Part shown: in pieces, positions 23,812-31,813 of the stretch
Numbering within the stretch: the stretch's first letter is position 1
Layout: the number at the start of each line of letters is the position of its first letter
Assembly: GCA_964614365.1 (NCBI GenBank)
Contig: CAZTLA010000012.1
Coordinates: forward strand, 1-31,813
DNA: 31,813 nt
Reading direction: 5' to 3'
Source: JACQWR01 sp964614365
GTDB taxonomy: Bacteria; Desulfobacterota; Syntrophia; Syntrophales; JACQWR01
Made by a program: the position numbers and the translations under genes
Notes under the pieces: model-generated
Told to the model about the DNA's origin: nothing
Database searches by the model: none
Seen by the model: the letters and a program-made list of their open reading frames with translations, nothing else

Positions 23812-25872
23812 ATGAGCATCAAAACGCATACGAATCGTCTGGCCAAAGAAACCAGTCCCTATTTACTTCAGCATGCCCATAACCCGGTGGATTGGTTTCC
23901 CTGGGGGGACGAAGCCTTTGCAAAAGCAAAGAATGAAAATAAACCCATCCTGCTGAGCATCGGCTACTCGGCCTGCCACTGGTGCCACGTTATGGAAGCG
24001 GAATCCTTTGAAAATGAGGAAACAGCCGCGATCATGAACAAACACTACGTCAACATCAAGGTGGACCGGGAAGAGCGGCCGGATCTCGACGGCATCTATA
24101 TGAACTGCGTGCAAATGTTCACGGGACAGGGGGGGTGGCCGATGACGGTATTTCTCGCACCCGACGGCGTCCCGTTCTACGGCGGCACGTATTTTCCTCC
24201 CGAGGACCGCGGGGGTCTTCCTGCCTTCAAGCGCCTGCTGCTTTCCCTGGCCGACGGCTACCGGAAGAATCCTGCTCAGATTCAACAAAATGCCGGAACA
24301 ATACGGGAGAACCTGCACAAGATGAGCGCCTTACCCCAGTCCGGGAATAACCTTGCCGAGGGCATCCTCGAAGGCGCCTTCAAAACCTTAGCCCGAACTT
24401 TCGATCATCGATACGGCGGATTCGGCGGGGCGCCGAAATTTCCCCATGCCATGAGCCTTTCCTTTTTTCTCCGGTATTTCCAGCGTGCAAAAGATGCCCA
24501 TGCCCTGGAGATGGTGGAATTTACCCTCAGGAAAATGGCCGAGGGGGGAATCTATGATCAGTTGGGGGGAGGATTCCATCGGTACACGGTAGATGACCAT
24601 TGGCTGGTGCCGCATTTTGAAAAGATGCTCTACGATAATGCCCTGCTCATATCGCTCTATATTGATGCCTACCAGATCACAAAAAATTCTTTCTACAGGC
24701 GGATTGCCGAAGAATCACTGGATTACGTTATCCGCGAAATGACGGGGAAGGATGGTGAATTTTATTCGACACAGGATGCGGACAGCGAGGGCGTGGAGGG
24801 AAAGTTTTACGTCTGGACCGAAGAGGAAATAACATCCCTTTTAGGCGCGAAGGACGGGAATGTCTTCTGTAGTTATTACGGAATTACGAAGACGGGCAAT
24901 TTTGAGGGGGAAAATATACTCACCGGTGACCGGACGTACGAGCAGATCGCGGAACGGCTCGGCATTCCGGCAGAGCAGGTAGGTGAGATTCTCCGGGAAT
25001 CAAGAAAGCGAGTAATGGCGGTACGGGAAGCACGGATAAAACCCGGCCGCGATGAAAAGGCCCTGGCGGGCTGGAATGGCCTGATGTTGGCCTCTTTTGC
25101 GAAAGCGGCAAGGGTATGGGGGCGTGCCGATTATCTCCAGGCGGCAGAGAGGAACGGCAACTTTATTGTACAGAAGCTCTGCCGAGGGAAAAAGCTGCTC
25201 CACACCTGCAAAGACGGCCATGCAACGGTAAACGCCTTCCTCGATGATTATGCCTGCGTCATCGATGCCTTCCTGGAGCTTTACCAGTCCACATTCGATG
25301 TTCGTTGGCTGAAAAAAGGGATGGAACTTGCCGCGGCTATGATTCATCTCTTTTGGGATGAAGCGGACGGCGCCTTCTTTTTCACCGCAAAGGATCACGA
25401 GAAGCTGATCGCCCGCATGAAAGATTACTACGACAGCGCCACGCCTTCCGGCAATGCGCTCGCCGCCCTGGATCTTCTCAGATTGTCGGTTATAGCCGGT
25501 CGTGACGAATACCGGGTAAAAGCGGAGCGTATTTTGAAAGCGGCTTCCGGAGTGGCTGCGGAGGCCCCTTCCGCCTTTGGCCAGCTTCTCTGCGCCCTCG
25601 ATTTCTATTTTACCCCTGCCAGAGAGATTGTCCTGGCGGGGGGAAAAAATGATCCGGCCATTGCGGAATTTAGAAAGAGGATTTTCGCCTACTACCTTCC
25701 CAATACGCTGGTTTCCTACGGCGATCCGGAGGACAAGGAAGCGCAATCGGCGATTCCCTCCCTCAACGGGAAAATTCCCCTCGACGGCAAGCCTGCGGTG
25801 TACGTCTGCGAGAATTTCACCTGCAAAGAACCTCTGACGCGGTTGGACGCCGTGGATTCACTGTTCGCGTGA
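23812..25872 (+). CDS. DUF255 thioredoxin-like protein (YyaL / SPATA20 family)
   Basis: The 686-residue product has the conserved family opening NRLAKETSPYLLQHAHNPVD and then WFPWGDEAF. The thioredoxin-like site is SACHWCHVM (Cys55, Cys58), followed by FVNIKVDREERPDLD-like sequence, GGWPMTVFLAPDG and GGTYFPPE. The C-terminal two thirds resemble an alpha/alpha-barrel (six-hairpin) enzyme, with FGGAPKFPH, GGFHRYTVDDHWLVPHFEKM, DADSEGVEGKFYVWT and AGWNGLMLASFAKA. The family is widespread, cytoplasmic and of unsettled function. The start has AGGAG 7 nt upstream. The gene converges on the ferredoxin gene with 70 bp between; a short stem (gcgcc/ggcgc) there may act as a weak terminator. Confidence 0.93.
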   Translation: MSIKTHTNRLAKETSPYLLQHAHNPVDWFPWGDEAFAKAKNENKPILLSIGYSACHWCHVMEAESFENEETAAIMNKHYVNIKVDREERPDLDGIYMNCVQMFTGQGGWPMTVFLAPDGVPFYGGTYFPPEDRGGLPAFKRLLLSLADGYRKNPAQIQQNAGTIRENLHKMSALPQSGNNLAEGILEGAFKTLARTFDHRYGGFGGAPKFPHAMSLSFFLRYFQRAKDAHALEMVEFTLRKMAEGGIYDQLGGGFHRYTVDDHWLVPHFEKMLYDNALLISLYIDAYQITKNSFYRRIAEESLDYVIREMTGKDGEFYSTQDADSEGVEGKFYVWTEEEITSLLGAKDGNVFCSYYGITKTGNFEGENILTGDRTYEQIAERLGIPAEQVGEILRESRKRVMAVREARIKPGRDEKALAGWNGLMLASFAKAARVWGRADYLQAAERNGNFIVQKLCRGKKLLHTCKDGHATVNAFLDDYACVIDAFLELYQSTFDVRWLKKGMELAAAMIHLFWDEADGAFFFTAKDHEKLIARMKDYYDSATPSGNALAALDLLRLSVIAGRDEYRVKAERILKAASGVAAEAPSAFGQLLCALDFYFTPAREIVLAGGKNDPAIAEFRKRIFAYYLPNTLVSYGDPEDKEAQSAIPSLNGKIPLDGKPAVYVCENFTCKEPLTRLDAVDSLFA

Positions 25873-25942
25873 TAGTTCCGCCACAAACAGCATCAATCCT
25901 GATGTGCGGTCCTGGCGCCTTTTGGGCGCTCCTCACGGCGCG

Positions 25943-27466
25943 TTATATGGCCTCCGGTTCCTTGAGCGGCGTCCTGTCCTTAACGGCAAACACCTCGATC
26001 CCGGCTTTCCCCTCCAGCGGGCAGACATTCTCGCAGATGCCGCAACCGTTGCACAGGTCGTCCACCACGTAAGGCTTCTTCAGCATGAATTTCTTGCCGG
26101 AGGCATCCGTGTCCTCCGCCATTTCAGAGCGGATCGCCTTTCGGGGGATGGGACAGTGTTCTTCGCAGACGATGCAATTGATTTTTTTGGCGAAGGGAAG
26201 ACAGTGGTTCTTGTCGAACACGGCCTTGCCGATCACCGCCTTCTTCTTTTCCTTCACGGGGAGATTGGGAATCGCCGAGGTGGGGCAGACCTGGCCGCAC
26301 AGCGTGCAGTTGTACTCGCAGTATCCGAGGCGGGGCATAACAATCGGGGTATAGATTCCCTCAACGCCCGCCTGATGGACAGACGGATAAAGGGCATTCT
26401 TCAGACAAACCTTCATGCATTCCCCGCACCGGACGCATTTCTGCAGGAACGCCCTTTCGTCGGTTACCCCGGGCGGGCGTAAAAGCCGTTCTTCGTGAGC
26501 GGGAAGGCGGAACCGGAAAAAGCTCGACAAAAAGAACCCGGACACAAGTCCCCCCACCAGGATGCGCCGTTCCGGAAAAAAGCGTTGTCCATCCACCGAT
26601 GAGGCGCCGAGGCGGAAGGTAACCCGCTTCCGGTCGCATCCGGGCCTGCACGCCATGCAGCGGATGCATTCGGACGTTTGCAGTATCTCCCGGTCGAAGG
26701 AAGCAGGGCAGATCGTGGCGCAGGCGCGGCAGTCGTCGCACAGACGGGAGGGCAGCCGTCTGAAGGGAGAGAGTTTTCCGGCGATTCCCAGCAGCGTGCC
26801 CAGGGGGCAGAGATTCCTGCACCAGTTGCGCGTCTCGTACCGTTCCAGAAAAATAATGGCCAGGAAAAGGAGTGCCGACAGGAAGGCGAGCGGGTAAAAG
26901 GTCTCCCGGAACGGGAGAAGGTGGTCGCGCAGCAAAGCATAGCCCGGCTCCAGATAGTCCCGGCTGTCTCCCATGATGCGATACAGCCAGACCCACCACT
27001 GCCGTACGGCGTTGCCGAAGATCGGGTAGAAAAAGAACGTGAGCGCCCGAACCAGGATGGCGATCGGATCGAAAAGCCCCGCCAGGTTTGCGTTGAACAG
27101 GGCGGAAAAAAGAAGGGGAAAAAGAAGCCAGTATTTCAGGTTTCCCTTCAGCAGCCGAAGGGGCGCGGTTTTGTTTATTCTGGCGGTGACCAGGTCCAGG
27201 ATCGTGCCGAGGGGGCAGAGCCAGCCGCAGAAAAACCGCCCCAGGAGCATGGTAAAGATAAGGACGAGCACAGCGGGGAGAAGGAGCCAGGTAACTGTTT
27301 TGGCGGCAAGAAGATAGGTTGCCAGTACCAGCGGGTCGGCGCGGAAAAAGCTGTTTACCGCCAGGGAAATCTCGTCGCTCCCCCGATATTCCGTCTGGAC
27401 GAAAAGCACGAGAAACAAAAGCAGAAACAGCAATTGGCTTACGCGTGCCGTGGTGATTTTTTTCAT
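25943..27466 (-). CDS. Membrane polyferredoxin resembling a NapH-NapG fusion
   Basis: The 507-residue product has an N-terminal membrane half (spans near 10-25, 47-78, 112-131, 135-150 and 190-208) with the paired motifs CGWLCPLGT (80-88) and CRNLCPLGT (216-224). Two 4Fe-4S motifs follow (Cys243/246/249/253 and 267/270/273/277). This matches NapH/NosR-type quinol-linked proteins. Then ERRILVGGLVSGFF (299-312), a twin-arginine-like hydrophobic segment, leads into four more clusters (344-354, 383-394, 422-438, 472-482), as in NapG. It may pass electrons from the quinone pool across the membrane. It starts 19 bp after the DUF362 gene. No napA or other terminal reductase gene is nearby. Confidence 0.85.
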   Translation of the reverse strand: MKKITTARVSQLLFLLLFLVLFVQTEYRGSDEISLAVNSFFRADPLVLATYLLAAKTVTWLLLPAVLVLIFTMLLGRFFCGWLCPLGTILDLVTARINKTAPLRLLKGNLKYWLLFPLLFSALFNANLAGLFDPIAILVRALTFFFYPIFGNAVRQWWVWLYRIMGDSRDYLEPGYALLRDHLLPFRETFYPLAFLSALLFLAIIFLERYETRNWCRNLCPLGTLLGIAGKLSPFRRLPSRLCDDCRACATICPASFDREILQTSECIRCMACRPGCDRKRVTFRLGASSVDGQRFFPERRILVGGLVSGFFLSSFFRFRLPAHEERLLRPPGVTDERAFLQKCVRCGECMKVCLKNALYPSVHQAGVEGIYTPIVMPRLGYCEYNCTLCGQVCPTSAIPNLPVKEKKKAVIGKAVFDKNHCLPFAKKINCIVCEEHCPIPRKAIRSEMAEDTDASGKKFMLKKPYVVDDLCNGCGICENVCPLEGKAGIEVFAVKDRTPLKEPEAI

Positions 27467-27485
27467 ATATCCCGGTTCGTTCTTG

Positions 27486-28367
27486 TCAGGCCTTCAATAT
27501 CTTTATTCTGTTCATATTCATCTCGCCGAGCCCCCTCTTGTAAGCGGCCACGGTAACGGCGATGTCTGCCGGTTTCAGGCCGAACAGCGTCGTGGCATAG
27601 GCATCGGCAGCGACGATGTCGGTGGATGCGATGACCTTGTTGAGTATCCTGACGTCTTCCGGCGCGCCGCCCTGCGGGCCGTGGGCGGTAAGAATGCGCG
27701 TGGCGTCTATCACCACCAGGTGGCTCTTCAGCACGGCATTGACATCCGCCAGGCTATCTTCGATGTTCCGGTGTATGTTGCCGCGGTTTCCGCCCATGAC
27801 TCCCATGATGTTCTTGAGTCCCAGGGTCAGACCGGTCAGTTCGTGATGTTTCGCCACCGGGACATTGATGAATACATCCGCGCTCAGTGCTTCGCCGTAC
27901 AATTCCCACTCCCTGAGGCGCGTCCCGTTCAGGGGAACCTTCTTGAAGCGCTCCGGTTCCACATACTTCAGCTCCACCGACTTCAGGTCCCTCAAGGCAT
28001 CGACGATGCCGCTGTTGACGTAGCAGCGCCGTTCGTCGTTGCAGGATCGGTCAAAAACCTTGACTCTTTTCGCCCCGGCCTGCAGGCATTCCTCCACGAT
28101 CGCTCTGACCACCAACGGATGGGTGTTGGCGGCCTGTTCCGGCTTTCGGTCCCAGCCGATATTCGGCTTGACCACCACCATGTCGCCCTGCTTCACAAAC
28201 CGTTTCATCCCTCCCAGGGCGGCAAGGGCATTCCGGGTGATTCCGGCGTAATCCTTCCCCTCCGCTACGGCTACCACGGGCATTTCGGCGGCGGACAGGT
28301 TTCGTAAACGCCAGTGATAAAAGATCGGCGACAAACCTAATAGCGTAAGAAACAGCCGTCTCTTCAT
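27486..28367 (-). CDS. DUF362 protein with a Tat-type signal
   Basis: ATG at 28367 (AAAGGAG 9 nt upstream) gives 293 residues. The N-terminus, KRRLFLTLLGLSP, is a twin-arginine-like signal, so export in folded form is likely. The DUF362 core is clear: VVVKPNIGWDRKPEQAANTH, KRVKVFDRSCND, NVPVAKHHELTGLTLGLKNIMG, and VVIDATRILTAHGPQGG near the end. The family's chemistry is not established; some members are fused to ferredoxins. Here it lies immediately upstream of the polyferredoxin gene, suggesting the two form one redox module. The open frame extends upstream to 28529 but that part is antisense to a transposase remnant and is not coding. Confidence 0.85.
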   Translation of the reverse strand: MKRRLFLTLLGLSPIFYHWRLRNLSAAEMPVVAVAEGKDYAGITRNALAALGGMKRFVKQGDMVVVKPNIGWDRKPEQAANTHPLVVRAIVEECLQAGAKRVKVFDRSCNDERRCYVNSGIVDALRDLKSVELKYVEPERFKKVPLNGTRLREWELYGEALSADVFINVPVAKHHELTGLTLGLKNIMGVMGGNRGNIHRNIEDSLADVNAVLKSHLVVIDATRILTAHGPQGGAPEDVRILNKVIASTDIVAADAYATTLFGLKPADIAVTVAAYKRGLGEMNMNRIKILKA

Positions 28368-28482
28368 ATCTGCGCGCTCCTTTCCTCTGTTGCGGGGTTC
28401 GCGGTTGTAATCTGCACCCCATGCGCTGGACAACCTCTGTGAGAGTAGTCGGCAGGATCGAACATCCTGGAAAACGGGAGCA

Positions 28483-28602
28483 AAGGATCTTGCCGCGAAA
28501 CAACAAAGAAGATTCAGCGTCGAACGCAAACGTCAGGTTATTGAAGAATTGCTAAGCGGGATCAGCACGCCTACCCAGCTTGTGAGACGCCATGCAATTG
28601 TC
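28483..28602 (+). pseudogene. Remnant of a transposase N-terminal helix-turn-helix
   Basis: Reading plus-strand codons from 28483 gives AKQQRRFSVERKRQVIEELL, then SGISTPTQLVRRHAI, the typical N-terminal HTH of OrfA-type transposases (IS3-like and related). After this the similarity stops and the frame runs into antisense of recO. Upstream I see no start with a ribosome-binding site, no inverted repeat and no OrfB. It is therefore a broken insertion-sequence fragment wedged between recO and the DUF362 gene. The exact IS family cannot be told from 40 codons. Confidence 0.65.
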
Positions 28603-28609
28603 AGGAAGC

Positions 28610-29383
28610 TCAAATCCCCATTTCCCGCACGCCCTGCAGGACATGGAGGGATTTTATTTCTTTCCCGAGGATGTGCGCGATGAAGCCGCCCAGTAGATCC
28701 CTGCTCTCGGAAGCCGCTTGTGCGGACAGGACGAGGCGTTCCAGTTTGCCGATTTCCATCTCCTTGCCGAGCAGGAGCGTTTTAATGGTGCCGAGGGAAA
28801 CGGCAACGACGCCGGGATGCCGCGGCTCGCAGGACGTACACCGTAATCCGCCGTCCCGGGCGACAAAATGGTACGCATCCGCATCACCGACAGACTTCCG
28901 GCAGGCCATGCAGCGGTCCAGCAGGGGTTCGTAACCCGCATATTTGAGAAGGCGAATCTCGAAGAACCTCAGCAGGTCTTCGGGATTGCTCCCCGCCTCC
29001 ACCAGGACAAGAAAGCTCAGGAGCAGATGAAACAGCTCGGCATTTCTCTTGCCTTCCAGGGTGAACTTATCCGTCAGCTCAAGCAGGTAAGAGGCAATCA
29101 GCGTTTTCTCCAGGTCCTCCCTGATGCGCGGGTAACCGTTGAGAATGGAGCCTTCTTCGATCAGGGCGAGACTATCGTGGCCCCGCCGCGAGAAAATAAT
29201 CTGCATGCAGGAAAAAAGCTCCAGGATGTTGGCAAATCGTTTTTTACTGCGCCGGGCGCCCTTGGCAATGCCGGTGATCTTGCCAAAATCGGCGGTATAA
29301 AAAGTCAGAATCCGGTCCGACTCCCCGTAATCGAGGGAACGCAGGATAACCGCCGCTGTTTTGTGTATCGTTCGTGTATTCAC
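28610..29383 (-). CDS. recO: DNA repair protein RecO
   Basis: RecO helps load RecA on SSB-coated single-stranded DNA in the RecFOR pathway. The 257-residue product has the OB-fold start (TAAVILRSLDYGESDRILTF, FGKITGIAKGARRSKKRF) and the C-terminal zinc-finger region with Cys158/Cys161 (RCMACRKS) and Cys182/Cys185 (RCTSCEPR). GTG at 29383 is preceded by GGAG at 5 nt. The usual era neighbour is absent. Its stop lies next to the transposase remnant. Confidence 0.93.
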   Translation of the reverse strand: MNTRTIHKTAAVILRSLDYGESDRILTFYTADFGKITGIAKGARRSKKRFANILELFSCMQIIFSRRGHDSLALIEEGSILNGYPRIREDLEKTLIASYLLELTDKFTLEGKRNAELFHLLLSFLVLVEAGSNPEDLLRFFEIRLLKYAGYEPLLDRCMACRKSVGDADAYHFVARDGGLRCTSCEPRHPGVVAVSLGTIKTLLLGKEMEIGKLERLVLSAQAASESRDLLGGFIAHILGKEIKSLHVLQGVREMGI

Positions 29384-29409
29384 GACGACTCCGTAAAGAT
29401 TAACGTGTT

Positions 29410-29464
29410 CCGCCCGCCGGGCGGCGCTTCCCGGTAAGAAGAGATTGCCGCGGCGCTCTGCGCC
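29410..29464. repeat. Two GC-rich hairpins upstream of recO
   Basis: Perfect stems CCGCCC/GGGCGG (29410-29415 with 29419-29424, 3-nt loop) and GGCGC/GCGCC (29452-29456 with 29460-29464, 3-nt loop) lie between recO and the palindromic repeat. Neither has a T-run, so they are not standard terminators. They could be remnants of a repeat element. Confidence 0.4.
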
Positions 29465-29480
29465 TCCTAAGAAACTTCAT

Positions 29481-29555
29481 CTGTCATTGCGAGCGTAGCG
29501 AAGCAATCTTAGATGGTTAAAGATCGCCACGCCCCTTTGGGGCTCGCGATGACAG
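29481..29555. repeat. 75-bp palindromic REP/MITE-like element
   Basis: The ends are CTGTCATTGCGAGC (29481-29494) and its inverted copy GCTCGCGATGACAG (29542-29555), with one T/G mismatch. Between them are GTAGCGAAGCAATCTT and the hairpin GCCCC-ttt-GGGGC (29531-29543). The TGTCATTGCGAGC...GCGAAGCAATC wording is that of a repeat dispersed in many bacterial genomes. It sits just downstream of pyrC and could also help stop its transcription. Confidence 0.75.
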
Positions 29556-29577
29556 GTGCTAACTTTTTACGAGTCCC

Positions 29578-30885
29578 TCAGATTTCTCGGAGTTTTATTT
29601 CCCCGCCCACTATGGTCATGATGGCCTTGCCTTTCATCGTCCATCCGGCAAAAGGCGTGTTTTTTCCCTGGGAGCGCAAGCTGCCGGGGTCCACCGTCCA
29701 GCACCGGTCGAGATCGATCACCGTGATATCGGCATCGGCGCCCGGTTGCAGCGTACCGCCGGATACGCGGAGTATCCGGGCCGGATTGGTGCTCATTGCA
29801 CGGATCAGTTGCTCCAGCGTGAGCACGCCCTCCTCCACCAGCCTGAGACTCAAGGAAAAAGCGGTCTCCAGTCCGCTGATGCCGTTTGCCGCAGCTTCAA
29901 ACTCCACCTCCTTGTCCGTACGCGCATGCGGCGCATGGTCGGTGGCAATGGCATCGATAGCGCCGTCCCGGAGCCCTTCTTTGACTGCCGCCAGGTCATC
30001 CTTGGTGCGCAACGGGGGATTCACCCGGGTATTGGTGTCGAATTCCCGCAGGGCCTCGTCGGTCAGCGTAAAGTAATGGGGCGCCGTTTCTGCCGTTACC
30101 CTGATTCCACGGGCCTTCGCCTCCCGGATCATCCGGACCGATCCCGCCGTGCTCACGTGGGCAATATGAACGCCCGTCCCGGTATAGCCGGCGAGGATGA
30201 TATCCCGCGCAACCATCACTTCTTCCGCCGCATGGGGAATGCCCGGCAATCCCAGTTCCGTGGCCGCAAGCCCTTCGTTCATCGCTCCTTTTCCCGAAAG
30301 GTTCAGATCTTCGCAGTGGGATATTACCGGCACGTCGAGAGAAGCTGCATATTCAAGCGCCCGCCTCATCAGGCCGCCGTTCATAACCGGCTTGCCGTCG
30401 TCTGAAACAGCCACGGCGCCGGCATCCGCGAGATCGCCGAATTCCGCCAGGCTCGTTCCTTCCGAGTTCCTGCTGATCGCCGCTACCGGGTACACGCGCA
30501 CGAGCCCGCATTCGGCGGCTTTCATCCGTATGAATTCCGTAACGGAGCGGTTGTCGTTCACGGGACTGGTATTGGGCATGCAGGCAACGGCGGTGAATCC
30601 TCCCGCGGAAGCAGCCTCACTGCCCGATTGGATCGTTTCCTTGTATTCAAATCCCGGCTCCCGCAGGTGAACGTGCATGTCGATCAAACCGGGAACCACC
30701 AGCATGCCGCGAAGGTCAATCACGCTTACGTCCCCGCCCGACTTCTTCCTCGTCCCGCTGTTCGCCGACGCCGGATCCTTCCCCACTTTTGCAATCCGGC
30801 CCTCTTCGACCAGGATATCAAGCTCGCCGTCAATGTTGCGGGAGGGATCGATAATCCTGCCGCCCTGGAGAAGGTATTTCATCAT
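29578..30885 (-). CDS. pyrC: Dihydroorotase
   Basis: PyrC cyclises carbamoyl-aspartate to dihydroorotate, the third step of pyrimidine synthesis. The 435-residue product is a class I dihydroorotase. Residues 71-73 give the metal-binding HVH in PGLIDMHVHLREPG, followed by FEYKETI, PVISHCEDL, HIAHVSTAGS and the catalytic Asp in AIATDHAPH. All ligands are present, so it should be active rather than a structural pseudo-dihydroorotase. Its ATG overlaps the pyrB stop (ATGA), so the two are translationally coupled and may form the known ATCase-DHOase complex. A second ATG at 30882 is an alternative start. Confidence 0.97.
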   Translation of the reverse strand: MMKYLLQGGRIIDPSRNIDGELDILVEEGRIAKVGKDPASANSGTRKKSGGDVSVIDLRGMLVVPGLIDMHVHLREPGFEYKETIQSGSEAASAGGFTAVACMPNTSPVNDNRSVTEFIRMKAAECGLVRVYPVAAISRNSEGTSLAEFGDLADAGAVAVSDDGKPVMNGGLMRRALEYAASLDVPVISHCEDLNLSGKGAMNEGLAATELGLPGIPHAAEEVMVARDIILAGYTGTGVHIAHVSTAGSVRMIREAKARGIRVTAETAPHYFTLTDEALREFDTNTRVNPPLRTKDDLAAVKEGLRDGAIDAIATDHAPHARTDKEVEFEAAANGISGLETAFSLSLRLVEEGVLTLEQLIRAMSTNPARILRVSGGTLQPGADADITVIDLDRCWTVDPGSLRSQGKNTPFAGWTMKGKAIMTIVGGEIKLREI

Positions 30886-31805
30886 GATTCGCCCCCCGTG
30901 AGCAGATATAAAATAGCCATTCTGACGGCTACGCCGTTGGCAACCTGCTCCAGAATCACCGACGCGGCTGAGTCGGCGATATCGGAGGCGATCTCCACGC
31001 CCCTGTTTATGGGACCCGGATGCATCACCAGGACATCCTCGCGCGCCAGTTTTATGTTCCTGCCGTTCAGGCAGAAATAGCGCGCGTATTCCCGCAGGGA
31101 AGGGAAAATACTCTGGCGCTCCCGCTCCGTCTGTACCCGGAGCATCATGATGATGTCGGCGCCCTGTATGGCGTCTTCCACGTGGTGGTATACCGCCACT
31201 CCCATTTTCTCAACCTGCCGGGGAAGCATGGTTGCCGGTCCCGCTACGGCCACGGAAGCCCCCATTTTTGTGAGGCCGTATATATTGGAACGGGCTACCC
31301 GGCTGTGGGCGATATCACCGACGATCGCCACCTTCAAGCCGGCAATATTCTCCTTTTTCATTCTGATCGTCATCATATCCAGCAAGGCCTGGGTCGGGTG
31401 TTCGTGGGCCCCGTCACCGGCATTGATGATCGACTGCTTTACCATCTTTGCAAGCATGTGGGGAGCGCCGGCGGCGCTGTGGCGGATCACGATCACGTCG
31501 GGGCTCATCGCCTCGAGGTTTCTCGCCGTATCGAGAAGCGTTTCACCCTTGACGACACTGCTGGTGGACGCGGATATGTTTATCGTATCGGCGCTCAACC
31601 TCTTACCCGCGATCTCGAACGATGTCCTGGTCCTGGTGCTCGCCTCGAAGAAGAGGTTGACGACGGTCTTCCCCCGGAGGGTGGGAACTTTCTTTATTTC
31701 CCGCGTGGAAATCTCCACGAAGGACTCGGCCGTATCGAGGATCAGATTGATCTCTTCCACGGACAGTTCCCTGATACCCAGTATGTCTTTACGGGCCAGC
31801 TTCAT
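30882..31805 (-). CDS. pyrB: Aspartate carbamoyltransferase catalytic subunit
   Basis: PyrB condenses carbamoyl phosphate with aspartate, the committed pyrimidine step. The 307-residue product has the carbamoyl-phosphate loop FFEASTRTRTSFE (Ser56-Thr57-Arg58-Thr59-Arg60), INAGDGAHEHPTQALLD, VAIVGDIAHSRVARSN and the C-terminal VMHPGPINRGVEI. Length is normal for the catalytic chain. There is no pyrI between it and pyrC, which fits the class where PyrB pairs with dihydroorotase. Only 8 bases precede its ATG in the window, so the promoter and any pyrR or attenuator are outside. Confidence 0.97.
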   Translation of the reverse strand: MKLARKDILGIRELSVEEINLILDTAESFVEISTREIKKVPTLRGKTVVNLFFEASTRTRTSFEIAGKRLSADTINISASTSSVVKGETLLDTARNLEAMSPDVIVIRHSAAGAPHMLAKMVKQSIINAGDGAHEHPTQALLDMMTIRMKKENIAGLKVAIVGDIAHSRVARSNIYGLTKMGASVAVAGPATMLPRQVEKMGVAVYHHVEDAIQGADIIMMLRVQTERERQSIFPSLREYARYFCLNGRNIKLAREDVLVMHPGPINRGVEIASDIADSAASVILEQVANGVAVRMAILYLLTGGES

Positions 31806-31813
31806 GATTGAAC

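Noticed and set aside
25873..25942. Bidirectional terminator between the DUF255 and polyferredoxin genes
   Set aside because: Only two 5-bp stems (catca/tgatg and gcgcc/ggcgc) are present, without T-runs on either strand. Too weak to list as a terminator.

Overview
The window is about 31.8 kb of gene-dense, moderately GC-rich bacterial chromosome with no rRNA, tRNA, CRISPR array, prophage or intact insertion sequence. The gene content suggests an anaerobic Gram-negative bacterium, most likely a Desulfobacterota (former Deltaproteobacteria, Syntrophales-like) lineage. Supporting signs are indolepyruvate:ferredoxin oxidoreductase, a class III (oxygen-sensitive) ribonucleotide reductase, an alpha2beta2 glycyl-tRNA synthetase, phosphoheptose isomerase for LPS heptose, lipoproteins and periplasmic proteins, many Fe-S proteins and radical SAM chemistry. 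The taxon is an inference from gene content and was not tested by phylogeny.

Layout. (1) 1-470: 5' part of iorA (minus) with its own promoter. (2) 765-3714: glyQ-glyS (plus), translationally overlapping. (3) 3762-9111: minus-strand genes gmhA, grpE, dnaK (closed by an intrinsic terminator), a lone periplasmic binding protein of the PBP-activator/LivJ type, and surE. (4) 9327-15177: a compact minus-strand operon tsaD, DUF2062, rsmA/ksgA, HD-domain dNTPase-like gene and nrdD, with overlapping or nearly overlapping reading frames. (5) 15297-16904: nadB, divergent from tsaD across a compact bidirectional promoter. (6) 16909-18830: purB plus a small overlapping lipoprotein gene (minus). (7) 19147-21234: a small membrane protein and a FlgO/TolB-N-like protein fused to an FG-GAP/VCBS propeller (plus). 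(8) 21250-23659: a two-gene minus unit, a radical SAM protein with a twitch/SPASM-like C-terminus and an MBL-fold/GNAT fusion. (9) 23812-25872: a DUF255 thioredoxin-like protein. (10) 25943-28367: a Tat-type DUF362 protein and an apparent NapH-NapG fusion polyferredoxin. (11) 28483-28602: remnant of a transposase helix-turn-helix. (12) 28610-31805: recO, a 75-bp palindromic repeat, and pyrC-pyrB.

How the genes work together. Most of the window is housekeeping: translation and RNA modification (glyQS, tsaD, rsmA), protein folding (grpE-dnaK), NAD, purine and pyrimidine synthesis (nadB, purB, pyrBC), dNTP supply (nrdD with a translationally coupled HD phosphohydrolase) and recombination (recO). 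The least explained parts are the radical SAM + MBL-GNAT pair and the DUF362 + fused NapHG-like pair. Both look like dedicated two-gene modules with no recognised substrate. Other points worth checking are the displaced or unusual glycyl-radical motif of NrdD, the tsaD/nadB promoter that appears to share one palindromic -10 hexamer, and a minus-strand-specific RNA fold upstream of purB.
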